The notes under the pieces: model-generated
Database searches by the model: none
Seen by the model: only the letters and a program-made list of their open reading frames with translations
What the model was told of the DNA's origin: nothing
Part shown: positions 9,012-18,177 of the stretch, piece after piece
Layout: each line of letters begins with the position of its first letter
Numbering within the stretch: position 1 is the first letter of the stretch
Assembly: GCF_011682055.1 (NCBI RefSeq)
Contig: NZ_JAAQOM010000004.1
Coordinates: 320,653-384,652 of the forward strand
Length of the DNA: 64,000 nt
Reading direction: 5' to 3'
Source of the DNA: Telluria antibiotica
GTDB lineage: Bacteria > Pseudomonadota > Gammaproteobacteria > Burkholderiales > Burkholderiaceae_D
Program-made: the position numbers and the translations under genes

Positions 9012-9539
9012 ATGACGTCCACCTGCCTCGCCCGCCTCTCCCGTACCCTGCTGCTGTGCTGCGCGCTGCTGCCGGCGGCCGCCTGGGCGCAGGAAGCCGG
9101 CGAATACGCGGCCAAGGCGGCGTTCATCTACAACGTCGCGCAGTTCAGCAGCCTGCCGAACATGAACGGCGTCGTGCGCCTGTGCGTGCTGGGCCGCGAC
9201 CCGTTCGGCAGTGCGCTCGGCACGCTGGAGGGCAGGATGCTCGGCAACGCCCGCCTGACGATCCTCTATCCCCACACGGGCCCGGAAGCGCTGATGCAAT
9301 GCCACATCCTGTACATCAGCGCGTCCGAGGCCGACGACATGGCGGCGCTCGCCGAGGGCGCACGCGCGGCCGGCGTGCTGACGATCGCGGATACGCCCGG
9401 TGCGGCGCGCCGCGGCGTGATGCTCGAACTGGTGCTGGACGACAGGCGCATCGCCTTCGAATTCAACGGCACCGCGGCGCGCGGCGCGGGTGTCGTGGTC
9501 AGCTCGAAGGTGTTGCGGCTGGCGCGTGCGATCTATTGA
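9012..9539 (+). CDS. YfiR/DUF4154 family periplasmic protein
   Basis: 175 residues with a clear signal peptide (LLLCCALLPAAAWAQE) and the DUF4154 pattern: AAFIYNVAQFSSLP near the mature N-terminus, CVLGRDPFG, CHILYIS, and a late RIAFEFN strand. In Pseudomonas, YfiR is the periplasmic repressor of the diguanylate cyclase YfiN (TpbB). Here it lies two bases after the TonB receptor gene and 25 bases before a membrane GGDEF-EAL gene, so the same control is a strong inference. No YfiB-like OmpA lipoprotein is present, and the receptor may take its place as the outer-membrane partner. Confidence 0.85.
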   Translation: MTSTCLARLSRTLLLCCALLPAAAWAQEAGEYAAKAAFIYNVAQFSSLPNMNGVVRLCVLGRDPFGSALGTLEGRMLGNARLTILYPHTGPEALMQCHILYISASEADDMAALAEGARAAGVLTIADTPGAARRGVMLELVLDDRRIAFEFNGTAARGAGVVVSSKVLRLARAIY

Positions 9540-9564
9540 CGAACGGCCGTGGCGGACGACAAGC

Positions 9565-11637
9565 ATGGAACATTTCATCGAATGGATCAACCGGCAAGCG
9601 CTGAGCACCAAGCTCAAATGGACCTACCTCGCGACCTGCGGCGGCGTGATGTTCCTGTCGACGCTGTTCCTCATCGGAATCCAGCTGTATTTCTTCACGG
9701 CGGCGCTGATCCGGCAGACGCAATCGCAGGCGACCATGGTCGGGGAGACCCTGACGGCCGCGATGGCCTTCGCCGATACGGACGCCGCCCGCGACATCCT
9801 CTCCGCCCTGCGCGTCGCGCCGGACGTGCAGTCGGCCGTCGCGTATGACGCGCACGACCGCGCCTTCGTCAGGTTCACGCGCGACCCCGACACGCCGCCC
9901 GCCGCGCGCGACACGCGCGCGCACGAGACGGTGCTGGACGTCCGCGGCGTCAGCGTGACACGCCAGATCCGCGTCGGCAACCGCCTGCTCGGTACCCTCG
10001 TCGTGCACAGCAGCGTGACGAGCGTGTACCGCCAGCTCGCGCTGTACCTCGCATTGGCGCTGCCGATGATGCTGGCCCTGCTCAGTCTTTCGTATTTCGC
10101 GCTGTCGCGGCTGCAGCGCTTCTTCACGGCGCCGATCCTCGCGCTGTCCGCGGTAAGCGAGCAGATCTCGCGCCAGGGCGATTACTCGCTGCGCGCCGAC
10201 GTGCCGCCGGCCGCCGACATCGGCCTCCTGGCGCGCACGTTCAACGGCATGCTCGACCGCATCCAGAAGCGCGAACGGGAACTGGAAGCGGAGATCAACG
10301 AACGCAAGCGCATCGAAGTGAAGCTCGACCGGCTCGCCCACTACGATCCCGTCACGCAGCTCAACAACCGCCACTTCTTCAACGAGCGCCTGGAAGCCGT
10401 CATCGCGCGCGCGCGCAAGTTTGACGAGCGCACGATCCTGATGTTCATCGACCTGGACAACTTCAAGACCGTCAACGATACGCTCGGCCACGACATCGGC
10501 GACGAGCTGCTGCGCCTCGTGTCCCGCCGGCTGTCGGAAACGCTGCGCTTCGGCGACGTCCTGTCGCGCATCGGCGGCGACGAATTCGGCATCATCCTCG
10601 AGAACGTGAACCAGGTGCGCATCGCGTCGATGATCGCGGAAAAATGCCTGACCAAGCTGGCTGACCCCATCCACATCCACGGCCACGACATCCACATCGG
10701 CGCCTCGATCGGCATCAGCGTCTACCCGGACGACGCGACCGACATGCACGCGCTGCTGAAATACGCAGACACCGCGATGTACTATGCGAAGAACGGCGGC
10801 AAGAACGCATGGCGCACGTTCACGCCCAGCATGCGCGACGACGCGCACAAGCGCTTCAAGCTCGACAACAACCTGCGGCGCGCGCTGGAACGCGACGAGT
10901 TCGTGCTGCACTACCAGCCGCAGGTCGATCTCAAGAGCGGCGACATCGTCGGTGTCGAGGCGCTGATCCGCTGGGTCCATCCGCAGCTCGGCATGGTCAG
11001 CCCCAGCGACTTCATCCCCGTCGCCGAGGACTCGGGCGTGATCGTGCCGATCGGCGAATGGGTGCTGCGCGAAGCGTGCCGCGACGTCAAGCGCTGGCAC
11101 GAGCAGGGGTATCCGCTGCGCGTCGCGGTCAACCTGTCCGGGCGCCAGCTCAAGGAGAGCGCCCTCGTCGCCAACGTGCTGGCCACGTTGCGCGAAGTGG
11201 ACGTCGATCCGTGCTGGCTCGAGCTGGAACTGACGGAGAGCATGCTGATGGATGCGTCGACCGACATCCTCGACCGCCTGCACGCGCTGACGGACGCCGG
11301 CATCCAGCTCGCGATCGACGACTTCGGCACGGGCTATTCGTCGATGAGCTACCTGAAGACCTTCCCCGTGCGCGCCTTGAAAGTGGACCGGAGTTTCGTG
11401 CGCGGCCTGCCGCAGAATCCGGAGGATGCCGCAATCACGCGCGCCATCATCGCGATGGCGCGCAGCCTCAAGATGGAGGTCGTGGCCGAGGGTATCGAGA
11501 CGCAGGAACAGAACGACTTCCTGCGCGCGAACGGCTGCGACAAGTCGCAGGGCTATCTGTACGGCCGTCCATGCCCCGCCGCGCAGATCGGGCAGATGCT
11601 CGCGCGCACGCGGGTGGGCGCCTGCGCCGTCGACTGA
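9565..11637 (+). CDS. Membrane-bound HAMP-GGDEF-EAL protein (YfiN-like sensor part)
   Basis: 690 residues from ATG 9565. A membrane helix (about 25-47) and a short periplasmic domain of about 110 residues resembling CHASE8 come first. A second helix (about 155-178), a HAMP region, a GGDEF domain (SRIGGDEFG, near residue 337) and an EAL domain (VEALIRWVHP near 465; NLSGRQ, ELTES, DDFGTGYSS, KVDRSFV, EGIE) follow. Both catalytic motifs look intact, so it may make and degrade c-di-GMP. YfiN itself has no EAL domain, so this is a longer hybrid. It is the third gene of the receptor/YfiR operon. Control by the periplasmic YfiR-like protein is the likely mode of action. Confidence 0.92.
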   Translation: MEHFIEWINRQALSTKLKWTYLATCGGVMFLSTLFLIGIQLYFFTAALIRQTQSQATMVGETLTAAMAFADTDAARDILSALRVAPDVQSAVAYDAHDRAFVRFTRDPDTPPAARDTRAHETVLDVRGVSVTRQIRVGNRLLGTLVVHSSVTSVYRQLALYLALALPMMLALLSLSYFALSRLQRFFTAPILALSAVSEQISRQGDYSLRADVPPAADIGLLARTFNGMLDRIQKRERELEAEINERKRIEVKLDRLAHYDPVTQLNNRHFFNERLEAVIARARKFDERTILMFIDLDNFKTVNDTLGHDIGDELLRLVSRRLSETLRFGDVLSRIGGDEFGIILENVNQVRIASMIAEKCLTKLADPIHIHGHDIHIGASIGISVYPDDATDMHALLKYADTAMYYAKNGGKNAWRTFTPSMRDDAHKRFKLDNNLRRALERDEFVLHYQPQVDLKSGDIVGVEALIRWVHPQLGMVSPSDFIPVAEDSGVIVPIGEWVLREACRDVKRWHEQGYPLRVAVNLSGRQLKESALVANVLATLREVDVDPCWLELELTESMLMDASTDILDRLHALTDAGIQLAIDDFGTGYSSMSYLKTFPVRALKVDRSFVRGLPQNPEDAAITRAIIAMARSLKMEVVAEGIETQEQNDFLRANGCDKSQGYLYGRPCPAAQIGQMLARTRVGACAVD

Positions 11638-11655
11638 CCTGTCGGCGGGCGCCCG

Positions 11656-13497
11656 TCACCACTCCACGACGACGGACGTCATCGGCGGCAGCGCCAGCGG
11701 CACGCGCAGGTCGACGGCCGCTCCCGTCAGCACGTTCCTGCCCTGGTGCGCGTCCTTCACCATGCCGGCGAAGCGGGACATGTCCAGCTGCGTGGCCCTG
11801 GGATTCTTGTTCAGCACGACCATCACCGTCTGCTTGCCGTCGTGGCGGAAGTAGACGTATTGCCCGTCGCGCGGCAGGTAGTGGGTCAGCTTGCCGTGCT
11901 TGACGGCGGAACTGGTCTTGCGCCAGTTGAACAGTGTACGCACGAAGCGCTGCATGTCGCGCTGGCCGTCCGCGAGGCCGGCGCCGGTGAACGCATTCAC
12001 GGTGTCGCCCGCCCAGCCGCCGGGCATGTCGGCACGCAGCACGCCGTCGTTGCGCTCCTTCGGGCCCTGGATCAGCATCTCCGTCCCGTAGAACACCTGC
12101 GGGATGCCGCGCGTGGTCGCCATCAGGATCACGTCCGTCTTCAGCAAGTCGACGTTGCCGTCCACCTGCGCCAGCGCGCGCGGGCGGTCGTGGTTGTCGG
12201 GGAAGACGAGCAGCTTCAATGGGTCCGCGTACAGCCAGTCCGCGGCGATGGTCTCGTAGATGCGGATCAGGCCCTGGCCGCCCTCCTCCGGCGCCGTCAG
12301 CGCCTGCGGGGCCGTGTCCACGAGGGGGAAATCCATCACGGTGGGCAGGCCGGAACGGTAGCCGTCGCGGTTGACGACGCCCTTCTGCCAGTACGCGACC
12401 ATGTAGGGGCGGTCGTCCATCTCTTCGCCGACGATGTTCAGGTGCGGGTATTCCGTGGCGACGGCGCGGTTCCAGTCGACGAGGAACGCCGGGTCGGCAT
12501 ACGAGTACGTGTCCTCGCGGATGCCGGACAGGTTCGCGTACTCGATCCACCACAACGTATTCTGGATCAGGTAGCGCGCCGCCAGCTTGTTCTTCTGGTT
12601 CACGTCCGGCATCGACGCGTCGAACCAGCCGTCGAAGAAGCGCGCCTTCTCTTCCGGGGCCGCGTGGATGTCCTGCGCCACCGTGTGCTGGTTGTTCGTC
12701 TGCACGTACGTCTTGCCGTGGTTGATCCAGTCCGACGCGGGCATGTCCCGCATCCACCAGTGGCCCGTGCCGATGTGGTTGACGACGACGTCGTGGATCA
12801 CCCCGATGCCGCGCGCGTTCGCGGCCGCCACGTAGTTCCGGTAATCCTCGTTGGTGCCGAAGCGCGGGTCGACCTTGTAGTAATCCGTGAGCGCATAGCC
12901 GTGGTAGGAGTAGGCCGGCTGGTTGTTTTCCAGCAGGGGCGTGGGCCAGACCATCGTGAACCCGAGGTCGTGGATGTAATCGAGGTGCGCCTGCATGCCG
13001 GCCAGGTCGCCGCCATGGCGTTTCGTCGGCTCGCCGCGGTCGCTTTTTTCGCGCATGCCGGCGTCGTCGTTGGCCGGGTTGCCGTTCGCGAACCGGTCCG
13101 GCACGAGCAGGTAGATCGCATCGCTCGAATCGAAGCCGCGCCGCGCCGCCGACCCTTGCCGGCGCGCTTCCAGCCGGTACGGATACGTCGTCACGACCTC
13201 GTTGCCCCGCTTGAACTGCAGCTTGATTTCACCCGGCCGCGCGGTGGCGCCGATCTTCAGGTTCACGAACAGGAAGTTCGGATTGTCCGTGCGCTCCACG
13301 CTGGCGATGCGCACGCCGGGGTAGGACAGCGCGGGCTGCAGCTCGGCGATCTTCTCGCCGTGCACCATCACCTGCAGGTCGGACCACTTCATGCCGACCC
13401 ACCAGTTCAGCGGTTCCACGTGCTCGATGGCATACGGCGCGGCGCCCGCCCACATCGCGGGCACGAATGCCGAGATGGCCAGAATCAGTTTCTTCAT
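11656..13497 (-). CDS. Periplasmic GH13 alpha-amylase/cyclomaltodextrinase-type enzyme
   Basis: 613 residues with a signal peptide (MKKLILAISAFVPAMWAGAA), an N-terminal Ig-like domain (to about 115), a GH13 barrel and a C-terminal beta domain. The conserved regions read DVVVNH (I), GIREDTYSY with the nucleophile Asp (II), IVGEEM with the acid/base Glu (III) and FPDNHDR (IV). It should cleave alpha-1,4-glucans, like the periplasmic neopullulanase SusA. It stands alone and converges with the GGDEF-EAL gene 18 bases away. The start is preceded by an AT-rich region with an inverted repeat at 13568-13587. No sugar regulator lies nearby. Confidence 0.88.
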   Translation of the reverse strand: MKKLILAISAFVPAMWAGAAPYAIEHVEPLNWWVGMKWSDLQVMVHGEKIAELQPALSYPGVRIASVERTDNPNFLFVNLKIGATARPGEIKLQFKRGNEVVTTYPYRLEARRQGSAARRGFDSSDAIYLLVPDRFANGNPANDDAGMREKSDRGEPTKRHGGDLAGMQAHLDYIHDLGFTMVWPTPLLENNQPAYSYHGYALTDYYKVDPRFGTNEDYRNYVAAANARGIGVIHDVVVNHIGTGHWWMRDMPASDWINHGKTYVQTNNQHTVAQDIHAAPEEKARFFDGWFDASMPDVNQKNKLAARYLIQNTLWWIEYANLSGIREDTYSYADPAFLVDWNRAVATEYPHLNIVGEEMDDRPYMVAYWQKGVVNRDGYRSGLPTVMDFPLVDTAPQALTAPEEGGQGLIRIYETIAADWLYADPLKLLVFPDNHDRPRALAQVDGNVDLLKTDVILMATTRGIPQVFYGTEMLIQGPKERNDGVLRADMPGGWAGDTVNAFTGAGLADGQRDMQRFVRTLFNWRKTSSAVKHGKLTHYLPRDGQYVYFRHDGKQTVMVVLNKNPRATQLDMSRFAGMVKDAHQGRNVLTGAAVDLRVPLALPPMTSVVVEW

Positions 13498-13567
13498 GAT
13501 GTCTCCACATTAATTTGTAGTAAAGTAACATCATAAACGCGCGTTTTCAAGGCATTATCAGCCGCAA

Positions 13568-13587
13568 ATGTAGTTTTACTTCTACAT
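13568..13587. promoter_or_regulatory. Inverted repeat upstream of the amylase gene
   Basis: ATGTAG-N8-CTACAT lies 70 bases before the amylase start and 37 bases before the YigZ gene on the other strand. A related TGTAGTAAAGTAACA occurs closer to the amylase start (about 13517-13531). It is a candidate operator for the divergent pair, identified by symmetry only. Confidence 0.35.
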
Positions 13588-13623
13588 GCAGTAAGACAGG
13601 AAATACAGTAAGCTGTACGCCCC

Positions 13624-14238
13624 ATGCCGCAGACCATCCTCACCCCCGTCCACCACGAACTCATCATCAAGAAGAGCCGCTTCATCGCCTGCGTCCAGCC
13701 GATGCCCGACCGGGCCGGCGCGCAAAAGATCGTCGCGGGGCTGCGGGCCGCGCATCCGGGTGCGGCGCACGTATGCTGGGCACTGCTGGCGGGCGGGCAA
13801 TCGGCGGCCGTCGACGACGGCGAGCCCAGCGGCACGGCCGGCCGGCCGATGCTCGACGTGTTGCGCCACCAGGATCTCGACGGCGTACTGGCGACCGTCG
13901 TGCGCTATTTCGGCGGCATCAAGCTTGGGGCCGGCGGCCTCGTGCGTGCGTACACGGACAGCGTCGCGCAGGCGCTGCTCGGCGCCGAGAAAATGCCCAT
14001 CATCCGCCAGCGGCACCTGCGCTGCAACGCGCCCTACCCGCTCGAAGGCCTGATCCGGCGCGAGCTGGACGCGGCGGGCGCCACCCTCGACGACGTCGCG
14101 CACGCGGACGTGGTCTCGTTCGCTTTCCACCTGCCTGACGACAAGGCCGCGCCACTGGTCGTCCGCCTGAACGAAGCGGGCAATGGCCGTATTGACTGGA
14201 TCAGGGAAACCGACGCGTCGCAAGCAGACTCGGCTTGA
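13624..14238 (+). CDS. YigZ/IMPACT family protein
   Basis: 204 residues with the UPF0029 signature in two parts: DDGEPSGTAGRPMLDVL (about 61-77) and VVRYFGGIKLGAGGLVRAY (about 87-105), followed by the small C-terminal ferredoxin-like domain. The family is widespread and linked by homology to IMPACT, a regulator of translation stress in eukaryotes; the bacterial role is not settled. It is divergent from the amylase gene. The MFS gene starts about 115 bases downstream on the same strand. Confidence 0.9.
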   Translation: MPQTILTPVHHELIIKKSRFIACVQPMPDRAGAQKIVAGLRAAHPGAAHVCWALLAGGQSAAVDDGEPSGTAGRPMLDVLRHQDLDGVLATVVRYFGGIKLGAGGLVRAYTDSVAQALLGAEKMPIIRQRHLRCNAPYPLEGLIRRELDAAGATLDDVAHADVVSFAFHLPDDKAAPLVVRLNEAGNGRIDWIRETDASQADSA

Positions 14239-14353
14239 TACCGCTATCATCGAGGGCTATACCGGACATCACGACTCGAAAGCGGACTCCTCCACCTTGA
14301 GTCGCCATAATGTCCGGCTTCCTCATCTCCACACGTCTTTTGGCGAAAACACA

Positions 14354-15523
14354 ATGATCAAGAAAAGCCTGGCCCCGCTGGCCCTGGGCGGTTTCGGTAT
14401 CGGCATGACGGAATTCGTCATGATGGGCATCCTGCCCGACATCGCGACCGGCCTCGACATCTCCATCCCGCAGGCGGGCTATCTGATTTCGGCGTATGCC
14501 GTCGGCGTCGTCGTGGGCGCGCCCACGCTCGTCAGCATGCTGTCGCACCGGCCGCCGCGCAGCGTGCTGATCTGGTTCATGCTGATGTTCACGGCATTCA
14601 ACGCGCTGTCCGCGTTCGCGCCGAATTTCCACACGATGCTGCTGTTCCGCTTCCTGGCCGGCCTGCCGCACGGCGCGTTCTTCGGCGTCGGTGCCGTCGT
14701 CGCCACGCGCCTCGCCGACAAGGGCAAGGAAGCGGCCGCGCTCGCCAGCATGTTTTCCGGGCTGACGCTCGCCAACGTGCTAGGGGTGCCGGCCGGTACC
14801 TGGCTCGGCCACAATATGAGCTGGCGCTTCGTGTTCCTCATCGTGGCCGCCATCGGCCTCGCCACGATGGTCATGCTGCACAAGCTCGTGCCATATTTCG
14901 AGGCGACGCCGGGCGCCGGGCTGCGCCAGGACTTGAAAATCTTCCGCAAGCCGAACCTGTGGCTCGCGCTGGGCATCACGTCGATCGGCACGGGCGGCTT
15001 CTTCGCCTGGCTCAGCTACATCGCCCCGCTGCTGACGGATGTCACGCACTTCCACGCCAACACGATCCCCCTGATCATGACGGCGGTCGGCGTCGGCATG
15101 ACGGTAGGCGTGAACGCGGGCGGCAAGCTGGCGGACCGCATGGCGCCGCTGCCGGCCATCGTCCTGCTGCTGATGTCGATGGTCGCGCTGCTGTGCATGA
15201 ACGCCCTGCTGGCGTCGTCGCAGCCCGCGATGATGGTGCTGGCGTTCGCCGTCGGCGCGAATGCGCTGGCGCTGGGGCCGCCGATCCAGATGCTGCTGAT
15301 CGAGCACTCGCGCGAGGCCGAGATGCTGGGCTCGTCGCTGGGCCAGTCCGGCTTCAACATCGGCAACGCGCTGGGCGCCTTCCTCGGCGGGATTCCGCTG
15401 ACCCTGGGCTATTCGTACGCGTCGCCGCAATGGGTCGCGGCGGGCCTGGCGCTGTCCGGCGTGTGCCTCGCGCTCGCGATGCGGGCGCATGGCCGGCGGA
15501 CCGCGGTGGCGGTGCCGGCTTAA
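14354..15523 (+). CDS. MFS transporter, AraJ-like drug/sugar efflux type
   Basis: 389 residues, 12 predicted membrane helices. The start at 14354 (MIKKSLAPLALGGFGIGMTE) is chosen because helix 1 follows directly; a longer frame from 14183 would run into the end of the upstream gene. The DHA1 antiporter features are visible: TEFVMMGILPDIA in helix 1, RFLAGLPHGAFFGVGAVVA, and VPAGTWLG in helix 5. The substrate cannot be told. The stop overlaps the last codon region of the convergent PEP-CTERM gene by four bases. Confidence 0.87.
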   Translation: MIKKSLAPLALGGFGIGMTEFVMMGILPDIATGLDISIPQAGYLISAYAVGVVVGAPTLVSMLSHRPPRSVLIWFMLMFTAFNALSAFAPNFHTMLLFRFLAGLPHGAFFGVGAVVATRLADKGKEAAALASMFSGLTLANVLGVPAGTWLGHNMSWRFVFLIVAAIGLATMVMLHKLVPYFEATPGAGLRQDLKIFRKPNLWLALGITSIGTGGFFAWLSYIAPLLTDVTHFHANTIPLIMTAVGVGMTVGVNAGGKLADRMAPLPAIVLLLMSMVALLCMNALLASSQPAMMVLAFAVGANALALGPPIQMLLIEHSREAEMLGSSLGQSGFNIGNALGAFLGGIPLTLGYSYASPQWVAAGLALSGVCLALAMRAHGRRTAVAVPA

Positions 15524-16479
15524 GCGCGGCGGCGCTTCCTTCCGACGACGCCCACCGCGCCCAGCCCGGCCAGCACCAGCGCGATGCTGCCCGGCTCCGG
15601 CACCTGCGCGGCGGCCGGCCTGGCGCCGCCGCCGTCGAGCTTCAGCCCGGCGATGTCGACCGGGTTGAAGTAGTGATTCGAATTGACCTGCACCGTGGAC
15701 GACCAGGTATCGACGATCACGTTGCCGTTGACGACACCCCAGTTCGCCGTCTGCGTCGCGTACGGCGCCAGCACGCTGCCGATCACGCCGCGCACGTCGA
15801 TGCTCTTCGCTTCGTAGAAGTTGAACAGCACGTTGTAGCCGGCGAGCGGCTGGAAGCTGATGCCGTTGTTGTTGAAGGTGCCCGCGCTGCCGCTCACGTT
15901 GAAGACGAGCGTCTCGCCCGGCACAAGTTTGTCCAGCGTCCAGCTGCTGGAATTGGCGAACAGGTCCGACGACAGGTTGAAGATGTCGACGCCGCCGTTG
16001 CCGCTGCCCGTCACCTGCACGCCGCTCCACAGGGGCGCGACAGTCCCCGTGGCGTCGAGGCCGGACAATGCGCCGGCCACGCTCTTGTAATAACCGGCCG
16101 CCGCCGCGAAGTCGACCGGGTTGCTGGCAGCCATCTGCGGCGTCGCGGCCCACATCAGCGTGCTCGTGCCGCCGACATAGGCCTTGCCGTTCTCGATCGA
16201 GCCCCCCTGCAGCGACAGGTTGCCGCCGGCGACGAGCGCATAGCCGTCCTTGCCGAACGCATCCTTGTCGTTATGGTTGATCGAATAACTGGAAATCGTG
16301 ACGTTGCCGCCGGCGACGACCGCACCCTCGACGTCGCTCGACGTCGACGTGAAATCGTGGATCGCATACAGGTTGGCACCGCCGACCGGCGCCGTCAGGT
16401 TCAATACGGTGGCTTGGGCGGAACCGCCGAGCGCGGCCGCTGCCAGAACAAGAAATCGCAAGTGCATGATGTTGATCAT
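15520..16479 (-). CDS. Choice-of-anchor-A type PEP-CTERM protein
   Basis: 319 residues (or 315 from the second ATG at 16467, which gives a cleaner signal peptide MHLRFLVLAAAALGGSAQA). The body carries the choice-of-anchor A pattern (HDFTSTSSDVEGAVVAGGNV, LVAGGNLSL). The end is a full PEP-CTERM sorting signal: VPEPGS, a hydrophobic helix and the basic tail RKRRRA. Such proteins are exported, cut by exosortase EpsH/XrtA and usually tied to exopolysaccharide. No exosortase gene is in the window, so it must act from elsewhere. The ribosome site is weak for both possible starts. Confidence 0.9.
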   Translation of the reverse strand: MINIMHLRFLVLAAAALGGSAQATVLNLTAPVGGANLYAIHDFTSTSSDVEGAVVAGGNVTISSYSINHNDKDAFGKDGYALVAGGNLSLQGGSIENGKAYVGGTSTLMWAATPQMAASNPVDFAAAAGYYKSVAGALSGLDATGTVAPLWSGVQVTGSGNGGVDIFNLSSDLFANSSSWTLDKLVPGETLVFNVSGSAGTFNNNGISFQPLAGYNVLFNFYEAKSIDVRGVIGSVLAPYATQTANWGVVNGNVIVDTWSSTVQVNSNHYFNPVDIAGLKLDGGGARPAAAQVPEPGSIALVLAGLGAVGVVGRKRRRA

Positions 16480-16550
16480 TTAATGTACTGACGCGACATT
16501 ACATTGTTCGCGCTAACAATTCAATTAGTTTTCTCTTTTGGTAACAAATA

Positions 16551-17129
16551 TTACAAATCTATCATTCGTCCTGCATAATCGGCCAGCACGTCTGCCGTCG
16601 TCAGCACACCGGCGAACTCCCCGTTCAGGCTCGCGACGGCCGTCGCATGCATTTGCTCCGCGCTGAAATACGTCCCGTCCGGCCCCGTGCGCTCGTGCGT
16701 GGCGCAGGCATCCTCGACGAGGAAAGTGCGAAAGCCGAGGTTGCCCGCCATGCGCGTCGTCGTCGACACGCAGTGGTCCGTCGTCAGGCCGCACAGCACG
16801 ACCGTCGTGATGTCCGCGGCGCGCAACCGCGCTTCCAGGTCCGTGCCGATGAACGCGCTGTTCACGTCCTTGCGCACGATCGTCTCTCCCGCGCGCGGCA
16901 TGGCTTCCCGCTTGAACGCGTGGCCGGGCGTGCCCGGATAGAACGCGCCCTCCTCGCTGCGCGAGCCGTGCTGGACATGGAACAGCGGCCGTCCCGTCGA
17001 CCGCCACGCGGCAAGCAGCGCCGCGACGTGGCGCTCCGCATCCGGATTGTTGCGCCGGCCCCAGCGCGGGTCGAGGAAGCCCTGCTGGACGTCGATGACG
17101 ACGAGGGCGGCATTGGCGTAGGTATGCAT
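16551..17129 (-). CDS. Isochorismatase-family cysteine hydrolase
   Basis: 192 residues from MHTYANAALVVIDVQ at 17129; a longer frame from 17222 adds 31 unrelated residues. The Asp-Lys-Cys triad is visible: Asp in VVIDVQQGF, Lys in IVRKDVNSAF, and Cys in LCGLTTDHCVSTTTR with the usual non-proline cis peptide region before it. The family hydrolyses isochorismate, nicotinamide or related amides; the exact substrate is open. It is divergent from a LysR gene 104 bases away, the typical arrangement for a regulator and its target. Confidence 0.88.
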   Translation of the reverse strand: MHTYANAALVVIDVQQGFLDPRWGRRNNPDAERHVAALLAAWRSTGRPLFHVQHGSRSEEGAFYPGTPGHAFKREAMPRAGETIVRKDVNSAFIGTDLEARLRAADITTVVLCGLTTDHCVSTTTRMAGNLGFRTFLVEDACATHERTGPDGTYFSAEQMHATAVASLNGEFAGVLTTADVLADYAGRMIDL

Positions 17130-17210
17130 GCGAGTCCTTTGTGCGATGGCGATAAAACCCCATGGTCGCCGCCCCGTCGTGCCCGCGCTACCGAAATGGC
17201 CGATAATTGG

Positions 17211-17228
17211 TCCTTCAACCATGAAGGA
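17211..17228. promoter_or_regulatory. Inverted repeat covering the ribosome site of the LysR gene
   Basis: TCCTTCA-ACCA-TGAAGGA is a perfect 7-bp inverted repeat. Its right arm contains the AAGGA that should serve the LysR start at 17234. As RNA it would form a hairpin that hides the ribosome site; as DNA it could be a regulator site between the divergent genes. Confidence 0.45.
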
Positions 17229-17233
17229 TTTCG

Positions 17234-18148
17234 ATGGCCATGAAGCTCAGCCAACTTCACATGCTGGTGGCGGTGGCGGACCACGGCAGCTTCAGCGCCG
17301 CCGCCGCGCAACTCGATTGCACCCAGTCGCGCATCAGCCATGCGATCGCGGAGCTGGAGCGCGAACTGGGCACGCGCCTGCTCGCACGCAAGCACGACGG
17401 CTCGCTGCCGACCGAGGCCGGACTGCGCGTGCTGGACAAGGCGCGCCGGATGCTGCGCCTGGAAGACGACCTGCGCGCCAGCGCGCGCGCCGACGACGCC
17501 ATCGCGGGCCGCGTGCGCATCGCGTGCTTCCGCAGCATCGGCACCCACCTGCTGCCGTATGCGGCCGAGGCGCTGGCGGTGCGCCATCCCGACCTCGTGC
17601 TCGACATCGACGACGGATGCAACGACCGCCTCGAGGTCGTCGCCGCGCTGCGTGCCGGCCGGGCCGACGTCGGCATCGCCCAGCTGCCCGTCGAGGATGG
17701 CTTCGATGTGCGGCCCTACGTGGCCGACGACTACATGCTCGTCGTGCCGGCGGGGCGCGACTTCGCCTCGCCCGTGACGTGGAACCAGCTGGACGGCCTG
17801 CCGTTCATCCGCCTCGGCTGCACGGGCGCGGATGCGATCCTCGCGCGCTGCCGCGCGGCAGGCCTGGAGGCGCCCGCCGCGCGCACCTTGGGCAACGACA
17901 CGAGCATCGCGGCGATGGTCGCGCGCGGCATGGGCTGGTCGATCCTGCCGCGCCTCGCCACGTTCCCGGAAGCGGACGACGTGCGCGTGCTGCCGTTGCC
18001 CATCCCTGCGCGGCGCCAGTTCGCACTGGCAGGGCCGCGTGACGCGATGGCCAGCCCGCGCGTAAAGGCCGTGCTGGACGTATTGCGCGACCGACGGCTG
18101 CTGGCCGCGACGCGCGCAGGCCAGGCGGGCATCCTGCACTGGCCGTGA
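17234..18148 (+). CDS. LysR family transcriptional regulator
   Basis: 304 residues (302 if the second ATG at 17240 is used). The N-terminal winged HTH (about 5-65: FSAAAAQLDCTQSRISHAIA, ELERELGTRLL) is followed by the periplasmic-binding-type effector domain (about 90-290). It is divergent from the isochorismatase gene, so that gene is the likely target. The inverted repeat at 17211-17228 spans its ribosome site. Downstream lies the remnant at 18178, not an intact gene. Confidence 0.9.
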   Translation: MAMKLSQLHMLVAVADHGSFSAAAAQLDCTQSRISHAIAELERELGTRLLARKHDGSLPTEAGLRVLDKARRMLRLEDDLRASARADDAIAGRVRIACFRSIGTHLLPYAAEALAVRHPDLVLDIDDGCNDRLEVVAALRAGRADVGIAQLPVEDGFDVRPYVADDYMLVVPAGRDFASPVTWNQLDGLPFIRLGCTGADAILARCRAAGLEAPAARTLGNDTSIAAMVARGMGWSILPRLATFPEADDVRVLPLPIPARRQFALAGPRDAMASPRVKAVLDVLRDRRLLAATRAGQAGILHWP

Positions 18149-18177
18149 CGAGGGCTTCACCAACACGGGAGTCCACC

